A stretch of 6,832 bases of DNA from an uncultured Actinoplanes sp. (GTDB lineage Bacteria; Actinomycetota; Actinomycetes; Mycobacteriales; Micromonosporaceae): contig CAKUMG010000310.1 of NCBI GenBank assembly GCA_934667465.1, positions 1 to 6,832 of the forward strand. Reading direction: 5' to 3'. The notes under the pieces are model-generated. The model searched no databases. It saw nothing but the letters and a program-made list of their open reading frames with translations, and was not told the origin of the DNA. Made by a program: the position numbers and the translations under genes. How positions within the stretch are numbered: the first letter of the stretch is position 1; each line of letters begins with the position of its first letter. Below, in pieces: positions 1-3,929 of the stretch.

Positions 1-1167
1 CACGTACTTCGCGACGAGCTCGTCCTGGGTGCGGCGGGGGATCGGCCGGGTCCAGCCGCGCGACGCCTGCAGCGCGAGGACGATGTTCTCGCGGACGGTC
101 AGGTCGGCGATCAACCCTTCCGTACGGCGGTTCTCCGAGCTGAACGCGATGCCGTGCGCCATGGCGGCGTGCGGGCTGCGGATCGCGGCCTGCTTGCCGT
201 CGACCGCGAGCGTCCCCTCGTCGGGGTGGTCCGCGCCGAACAGCAGCCGGGCCAGCTCGGTGCGCCCGGAGCCCAGCAGCCCGGCGAGCCCGACCACCTC
301 GCCGGCGTGGATGGCCAGGTGGAACGGCTCGATCGCGCCCCGGCGGCCGAGCCCGTGCGCCTCGATGACCGGCTCGCCGCGCTCGATCTCGGCGGCGCTG
401 GCCCGGGGCTGCTCCTCGATCTTCTCGAGCGTGGTCAGCTCCTTGCCGATCATCGCGGTGACCAGCTTCATCCGGGGCAGCTCGGCGGTGGGCCACTCGC
501 CGATCAGCCGGCCGTTGCGCAGCACCGTCATCCGGTCGGCGATCTCGTAGACCTGGTCGAGGAAGTGCGACACGAACAGGATCGCGACCCCGTCGTCCTT
601 GAGCCGCCGCATCACCTGGAACAGCTGCGCCACCTCGTCCGCGTCCAGGCTCGAGGTGGGTTCGTCCAGGATCAGGACCCGCGCCGAGATATCGACGGCG
701 CGGGCGATGGCGATCATTTGCTGAATGGCCAGGCTGTACGAGCTCAGCGGCGCGGTGACATCGAGGTCCAGGTCCAGCCGGGCGAGCAGCTCGGCGGCCC
801 GCCGGCGCATCTCGCCCCAGCGGATGTGGCCCAGACGCCGGGGTTCGCGCCCGATGAAGATGTTCTCCGCGACCGAGAGGTTGGCGCAGAGATTGACCTC
901 CTGGTAGACGGTGCTGATCCCGGCCTGCTGCGCGGCGAGGGGGCCGGCGAACCGCACGGGTTCGCCGGCCAGCCGCACGTCGCCGCCGTCGATGTCGTAC
1001 ACCCCGGTCAGCACCTTGATCAGCGTCGACTTGCCGGCGCCGTTCTCGCCCATGAGGGCGTGCACCTCGCCGGGCAGCAGGCGGAAGTCGACCCCGTCCA
1101 GGGCGGTGACCCCGGGGAACACCTTGCGGATACCGGTCATCGTGAGCACCGGCGTGCGGTCCGTCAT
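1..1167 (-). CDS. ytfR: Sugar ABC transporter ATP-binding protein, YtfR-like (partial, C-terminus beyond window)
   Basis: This is the tandem-domain ATPase of a CUT2-type (ribose/galactofuranose class) sugar importer; it hydrolyses ATP on the cytoplasmic face to drive uptake. Of a usual ~500 residues, 389 are present. Domain 1 shows Walker A GENGAGKST (40-48), Q-loop VYQE (87-90, Q89), signature LSSYSLAIQQM (141-151), Walker B VLILDEP (164-170, E169) and switch His201 in VSHFLDQVYE. Domain 2 begins near 265 with a degenerate Walker A, GLLGSGRTE (296-304), Arg replacing Lys, as is normal in this family. Blocks such as VYQEVNL, IGREP, HFLDQVY, TVLRNG, LAGLLGSGRTE and LALQ.sRGW.RPI match E. coli YtfR as I remember it. 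Where E. coli has PEDRK this protein has SSENRR (344-348). The ATG at 1167 lies 11 bases after the binding-protein stop, preceded only by a weak GAGCGG ribosome site; ATG 1140 is an alternative. It is co-transcribed with the binding protein. The galactofuranose specificity is inferred by homology. Confidence 0.95.
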   Translation of the reverse strand, partial: MTDRTPVLTMTGIRKVFPGVTALDGVDFRLLPGEVHALMGENGAGKSTLIKVLTGVYDIDGGDVRLAGEPVRFAGPLAAQQAGISTVYQEVNLCANLSVAENIFIGREPRRLGHIRWGEMRRRAAELLARLDLDLDVTAPLSSYSLAIQQMIAIARAVDISARVLILDEPTSSLDADEVAQLFQVMRRLKDDGVAILFVSHFLDQVYEIADRMTVLRNGRLIGEWPTAELPRMKLVTAMIGKELTTLEKIEEQPRASAAEIERGEPVIEAHGLGRRGAIEPFHLAIHAGEVVGLAGLLGSGRTELARLLFGADHPDEGTLAVDGKQAAIRSPHAAMAHGIAFSSENRRTEGLIADLTVRENIVLALQASRGWTRPIPRRTQDELVAKYV

Positions 1168-1178
1168 GTGGGCGCCGC

Positions 1179-2159
1179 TCAGTACTGACGCTCGGGCAGG
1201 ACCTGCTTGGCCTGCTCCGGGGTGAACGTGGTCTCCTCGGTCAGCACGCGCTGCTCCACCGTCTCGCCGTTGTTCACCTTCTTGGCCAGGTCCATCAGCT
1301 GCGGGCCGAGCAGCGGGCTGCACTCGACGATGAAGTTGATCTTGCCTTGGGAGAGCGCCGTCATGCCGTCCTTGACCGCGTCCACCGTGATGATCTTGAT
1401 GTCGGTGCCGGGCTTCTTGCCGGCCGCCTCGATCGCCTCGATCGCGCCCAGGCCCATGTCGTCGTTGTGCGCGTAGAGCACGTCGATGTCGGGCTGCGCC
1501 TTGATGAACGTCTCCATGACCTGCTTGCCGTCGGTCCGGGTGAACTGGCCCGTCTGCGACTGCACGACCTTGAACTTCGGGTCGGCGCCGATGGCCTCGG
1601 CGAAACCGGCCTTGCGGTCGTTCGCGGGCGCCGCGCCGGGCGTGCCCTGCAATTCCACGATGTTGACCGGGTCGGTCTTGCCGTCGTATTCCTTGACCAG
1701 CCATTCGCCGGCTTTCTTGCCCTCGAGCACGAAGTCCGAGCCGATGAACGACTTGTAGAGCGTGGTGTCGGGCGAGTCGATCGCGCGGTCGGTGAGAATG
1801 ACCGGGATCTCCGCGTCCTTCGCCTCCTTGAGCACCGTGTCCCAGCCGGACTCGACGACCGGCGAGAAGGCGATCACGTCGACCCGCTGGGTGATGAAGG
1901 ACCGGATCGCCTTGATCTGGTTCTCCTGCTTGCCCTGGGCGTCGGTGAACTTGAGCTCGATGCCGGCCTCGGCTGCCGAGTCCTTGATGGACTTCGTGTT
2001 CGCCGTGCGCCATCCGCTCTCCGCGCCGACCTGCGAGAAGCCGAGAACGAGCTTTCCGTCCCCGCCGCCGCTGTCGCCGCCGTCCCCGCCACCGCAGGCA
2101 CTCAGCGTCGCGGTGGCGAGAACCGCGGCGGCCGCGGCGGCCATGACCCGTTTGCCCAT
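1179..2159 (-). CDS. ytfQ: Sugar ABC transporter substrate-binding lipoprotein, YtfQ-like
   Basis: This is an extracellular sugar-binding lipoprotein of the periplasmic-binding-protein type 1 fold (Peripla_BP_4), 326 residues. The N-terminus has Lys3-Arg4, an Ala-rich hydrophobic stretch and lipobox LSAC with Cys22, then a Gly/Asp linker (23-34). The mature domain matches E. coli YtfQ in several blocks: GFSQVGAESGW (40-50), KQENQIKAIRSFI (77-89), LKEAKDAEIPV (110-120), TDRAID (123-128), VELQGTPGAAPANDRKAGF (168-186) and YAHNDDMGLGAI (229-240). YtfQ binds galactofuranose; this substrate is inferred, and arabinose or another sugar remains possible. The frame is open to a TTG at 2207, but that codon overlaps a palindromic operator, so translation should begin downstream. 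ATG 2159 was chosen because it follows GGGG by nine bases and gives a normal 21-residue signal; ATG 2168 and ATG 2174 are alternatives. It is the first gene of the operon, 11 bases before the ATPase. Confidence 0.95.
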   Translation of the reverse strand: MGKRVMAAAAAAVLATATLSACGGGDGGDSGGGDGKLVLGFSQVGAESGWRTANTKSIKDSAAEAGIELKFTDAQGKQENQIKAIRSFITQRVDVIAFSPVVESGWDTVLKEAKDAEIPVILTDRAIDSPDTTLYKSFIGSDFVLEGKKAGEWLVKEYDGKTDPVNIVELQGTPGAAPANDRKAGFAEAIGADPKFKVVQSQTGQFTRTDGKQVMETFIKAQPDIDVLYAHNDDMGLGAIEAIEAAGKKPGTDIKIITVDAVKDGMTALSQGKINFIVECSPLLGPQLMDLAKKVNNGETVEQRVLTEETTFTPEQAKQVLPERQY

Positions 2160-2191
2160 GATGATCATCCCCATCGATGCGTAATGGCAGT

Positions 2192-2205
2192 CTGTTAGCG
2201 TTAAC
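2192..2205. promoter_or_regulatory. Probable LacI-family operator upstream of the sugar-transport operon
   Basis: TGTTAGCGTTAACA is a 14-bp inverted repeat with one mismatched pair (positions 6 and 9) and a central CG. That matches the architecture of LacI/GalR-family sugar operators (TGTTA.CG.TAACA). It ends 32 bases before the chosen start codon of the binding-protein gene, where bound repressor could block initiation or early elongation. No repressor gene is in the window, so the regulator is unknown. It is a clear AT-rich island in GC-rich surroundings. Confidence 0.7.
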
Positions 2206-2234
2206 AAAGAAGGGCCCGAGGGCGGGACGGTAGG

Positions 2235-2253
2235 GGCGGTCCGGCGGACCGCC
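2235..2253. other. Short perfect hairpin (8-bp stem, 3-nt loop)
   Basis: GGCGGTCC, loop GGC, then GGACCGCC forms a perfect 8-bp GC-rich stem about 75-95 bases upstream of the binding-protein start. No T tract follows on either strand, so it does not look like an intrinsic terminator. If transcription of the sugar operon starts further upstream it would sit in the leader RNA; it could equally be a protein-binding dyad or chance in GC-rich DNA. Confidence 0.35.
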
Positions 2254-2413
2254 TGGTGGGCGTGGATATGATCACCAGCGCCCTGGGATCGTCCGATGTC
2301 GATCAGGTTGCCTTGGTTTCCTGAGTGTTACCGCTCGCACCATCACCGTCAAGAGTGGATCGAGACAAGCTTCAGCGGTCTCCCAGGAAAGATCATTTCC
2401 CGCGGCCTCGATA

Positions 2414-2425
2414 TGATCATGATCA
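2414..2425. repeat. Perfect 12-bp palindrome in the intergenic region
   Basis: TGATCATGATCA is its own reverse complement and lies in an AT-rich patch, overlapping one of the two GATATGATCA copies. It could be a dimeric regulator site for either divergent unit. It is 228 bases upstream of the BON gene start. There is no evidence for function beyond symmetry and base composition. Confidence 0.35.
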
Positions 2426-2652
2426 ATGCGTTCTCACCCGCATCGGCGCTGGTCACGGCCGTACGCCGTCACGGAACTGTCATGGCCCCGTCGACGGGCT
2501 GCCACCTGCGGCTGGCACAGTCTCGGCGTGCGCCCCCTCCGGCGTCCGCACCACCCGCGAGGGAGGCGGGGCTCCTGCTGCCGGCCCGGACCGGGCGCGG
2601 GCGACGGCGGCGCGGACCTGCGCCTCCGCGGAAACCCGGCAAGGACGAGGAC

Positions 2653-2922
2653 ATGAGCGACCCTGCGCACGACCCCAGGAACGACCCGGACGACGACCCC
2701 TGGGGGGACCACGACCACGCCCTCCTGCGCCGCGTCGCCGAGGGCCTCGTCACCACGGTCGCCGTCCGCGGCCACCAGGTCGAGGTCATGGTCCAGAACG
2801 GCGTCGTCATCCTCGAGGGCACGGTCCCCACCCCCGAGCTCAGGGAAGCCGCCGCCCGCCTCGTCTGGTCCACCCCCGGCGTCCGGGACCTCTGCAACCT
2901 GCTCGTCCCCGGCCCTCGCTGA
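2653..2922 (+). CDS. Small BON-domain protein, cytosolic
   Basis: An 89-residue protein that is essentially one BON domain. Residues 1-22 form a polar tail rich in Asp and His (DPDDDPWGDHDH). The BON core runs from about 23 to 87: helix ALLRRVAEGL, strand VEVMVQNGVVILEGTVPT with the conserved hydrophobic-x-NGVV.L.GTV signature (43-59), helix ELREAAARLVW, then the closing TPGVRDLCNLLVP, which matches the usual GV..V.N.L ending. There is no signal peptide or membrane segment, so it is probably cytoplasmic, unlike envelope BON proteins such as OsmY. BON domains bind ligands or membranes and often occur in stress proteins; no ligand can be inferred here. ATG 2653 follows AAGGA by seven bases, and the upstream extension of the frame lacks coding bias. 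It may be co-transcribed with the ChaB-type gene 72 bases downstream. Confidence 0.88.
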   Translation: MSDPAHDPRNDPDDDPWGDHDHALLRRVAEGLVTTVAVRGHQVEVMVQNGVVILEGTVPTPELREAAARLVWSTPGVRDLCNLLVPGPR

Positions 2923-2933
2923 CCCGCGTGCCG

Positions 2934-2958
2934 GTTTGAGTGGTGCTCAGCCGGGCAC
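2934..2958 (+). promoter_or_regulatory. Possible SigB-like promoter before the ChaB-type gene
   Basis: GTTT at 2934-2937 and GGGCAC at 2953-2958 are separated by 15 bases. This resembles the actinobacterial SigB/general-stress pattern (GTTT, 14-16 bases, GGGTAC/T), with one mismatch in the -10 box. It lies in the 72-base gap between the BON and ChaB-type genes, about 37 bases before the GTG. In such GC-rich DNA the match is weak evidence; a shared transcript from upstream is the alternative. Confidence 0.2.
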
Positions 2959-2983
2959 CGGGGGACTGTTGATGTCGTCGCAG

Positions 2984-2989
2984 AGGAGG
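2984..2989 (+). promoter_or_regulatory. Consensus ribosome binding site of the ChaB-type gene
   Basis: AGGAGG is a full Shine-Dalgarno consensus five bases before the GTG at 2995. It decides that non-ATG start and predicts strong translation. Confidence 0.85.
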
Positions 2990-2994
2990 ACGCT

Positions 2995-3393
2995 GTGCCC
3001 GCTCGTGAGGATCTGCCCAGCACCCTGAAGCGGTCTCCCAAGAAGGCCCAGGACACGTACGCGAAGACCCACGACTCGGCCGTGGAGGAGTACGGCGAGG
3101 GGGAGCGGGCGCACCGCACCGCGTTCAGTGCGGTGAAGCACTCCTTCGAGAAGGTCGGCGATCACTGGGAGCCCAAGGAGAAGAAGGGCCCCAGCGACGC
3201 GAAGGCCGCCGGTGGCCGCTCCACCAAGGCGGAGACCGCCGGGGGAGTGGACGCGAACGCCAGCAAGAAGCATCTGATGGACGTGGCGAAGCGGCTCGAC
3301 GTCGCCGGGCGGTCGCGGATGACCAAGCCCGAGCTGGTCGACGCGATCCAGAAGGCCAACACGCGCAGCACCCGCAAAACGCACGAGAAATAA
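2995..3393 (+). CDS. ChaB-family protein with C-terminal Rho_N/SAP-like domain
   Basis: A 132-residue protein starting at GTG behind a consensus ribosome site. Residues 1 to about 62 form a ChaB domain: the opening PAREDLPSTLKRSPKKAQDT corresponds to the 'DLP..v...LP..AQ.iy' start of the family, followed by the helical region DSAVEEYG, ERAHRTAFSAVKHSFEK and the terminal WEPKE. A Lys/Gly/Ala-rich linker (63-88) follows. Residues 89-122 (SKKHLMDVAKRLDVAGRSRM, then TKPELVDAI) match the Rho_N/SAP-like helical motif, which is often associated with nucleic-acid binding. The protein is soluble, basic and probably cytoplasmic. E. coli ChaB was named a cation-transport regulator from its position next to chaA, but the biochemical role of this actinobacterial two-domain form is not established. 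It lies downstream of the BON gene, with its stop three bases from the stop of a convergent gene. Confidence 0.9.
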   Translation: MPAREDLPSTLKRSPKKAQDTYAKTHDSAVEEYGEGERAHRTAFSAVKHSFEKVGDHWEPKEKKGPSDAKAAGGRSTKAETAGGVDANASKKHLMDVAKRLDVAGRSRMTKPELVDAIQKANTRSTRKTHEK

Positions 3394-3396
3394 CGA

Positions 3397-3837
3397 TCAA
3401 GACCCCGCCGCCGTACGGTGCCAGTCTGCGACCGTGCGGTGGCGGCTGAGCCCGGCGGCGTCGAACTCGTCGTCGTGGCCCACCGCGTCGACCCCGAGCC
3501 GGCGCAGCGCCCGCGCGACCGGCCTTCCTTCGGCCGACGGTGACAGCAGGGGCCCGAGCACCCGTGCGCCGTGGTCCCAGACGGCGGCCAGCTGGGCGTC
3601 GCTCACGAACGAGAACTCGACGTAGGCGACCGGGCCCGCGGCGGACCACTCGGCCAGGGCCGCGGCCACCACCGGCAGCGGCTCGACGTCGGCGGGCAGG
3701 ATGCGCCCGGGCGGCTGGAAGGCGGCGAGGACCGCGCCGGTCAGGGGCAGCAGCGCCAGCCCCGGCGTCAGGGGCGCGACCGGGCCGAGGCGCAGGACGG
3801 CGGGCGCGCCGATGATGCCACGCAGCAGAGAACTCAC
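3397..3837 (-). CDS. Uncharacterised conserved-looking protein
   Basis: I do not recognise a named family. The product is about 146 residues and soluble-looking, with no clear signal peptide or membrane helix, although the first 40 residues are hydrophobic. The C-terminal half contains VAYVEFSFVSDAQLAAVWDH (70-89) and then the charged ending RALRRLGVDAVGHDDEFDAAGLSRHR.VADWH, the most distinctive part. Coding character is supported by strong third-position GC from codon 7 onward. The frame is open to an ATG at 3912 (171 residues), but codons 3912-3838 have much weaker third-position GC, and that start would lie only 17 bases from the divergent gene. I therefore prefer GTG 3837, although neither start has a good ribosome site; GTG 3855 is also possible. 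Its stop is three bases from the convergent ChaB-type stop. Confidence 0.68.
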   Translation of the reverse strand: MSSLLRGIIGAPAVLRLGPVAPLTPGLALLPLTGAVLAAFQPPGRILPADVEPLPVVAAALAEWSAAGPVAYVEFSFVSDAQLAAVWDHGARVLGPLLSPSAEGRPVARALRRLGVDAVGHDDEFDAAGLSRHRTVADWHRTAAGS

Positions 3838-3929
3838 GAGTACCGAGTCAACCACCTCGCCCGGCGGGGCCGCAAAGTCCGGAAAACGGCAAATCTCCGC
3901 ACTGCCGATCATAATGTCGAACGGTGCTC
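3838..3929. promoter_or_regulatory. Divergent promoter region with a -10-like CATAAT
   Basis: This 92-base, relatively AT-rich segment separates two divergent genes. On the plus strand CATAAT (3910-3915) matches five of six bases of TATAAT. Initiation about seven bases after it would fall near 3922-3924, giving the large plus-strand gene a leader of under ten bases or none. No good -35 hexamer is found at 16-18 bases. No separate minus-strand promoter could be assigned. The region becomes part of the minus-strand gene if that gene actually starts at 3912. Confidence 0.4.

Larger units (their letters stand above)
2206..2652. other. Divergent intergenic region without a recognised gene
   Basis: About 447 bases separate the minus-strand sugar operon from the plus-strand BON gene. 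Frames across it are open but lack the strong third-position GC bias and any ribosome site, and their translations look like no family I know, so I call no gene. The first two thirds are comparatively AT-rich and contain short palindromes and two copies of GATATGATCA (2265-2274 and 2410-2419), each containing TATGAT, a 5/6 match to a -10 hexamer. Neither copy has a good TTGACA at 16-18 bases. Promoters for both divergent units should lie here. The last ~130 bases are very GC-rich. Confidence 0.5.

Noticed and set aside
154..1188. Plus-strand 344-codon frame opposite the ATPase
   Set aside because: Its translation is Asp/His/Gln/Arg-rich and featureless, while the minus strand encodes all ABC-ATPase motifs.
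1347..2198. Plus-strand 283-codon frame opposite the binding protein
   Set aside because: Antisense of a clear binding-protein gene; the translation is unlike any family.
2584..2596. Inverted repeat GCCCGG-A-CCGGGC
   Set aside because: A one-base loop cannot fold as written, and such repeats are common by chance in very GC-rich DNA.
2296..2652. N-terminal extension of the BON protein to 208 residues
   Set aside because: The upstream part lacks coding bias and a ribosome site, whereas ATG 2653 has AAGGA at proper spacing and starts just before the BON domain.
2942..2959. Hairpin GGTGC...GCACC between the BON and ChaB genes as a terminator
   Set aside because: Only a 5-bp stem with an 8-base loop and no T tract; too weak to call.
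2469..3384. Minus-strand frames opposite the BON and ChaB genes (2434-2775, 2469-3119, 2947-3384)
   Set aside because: They are Arg/Ser/Pro-rich or featureless and opposite two recognisable domain proteins.
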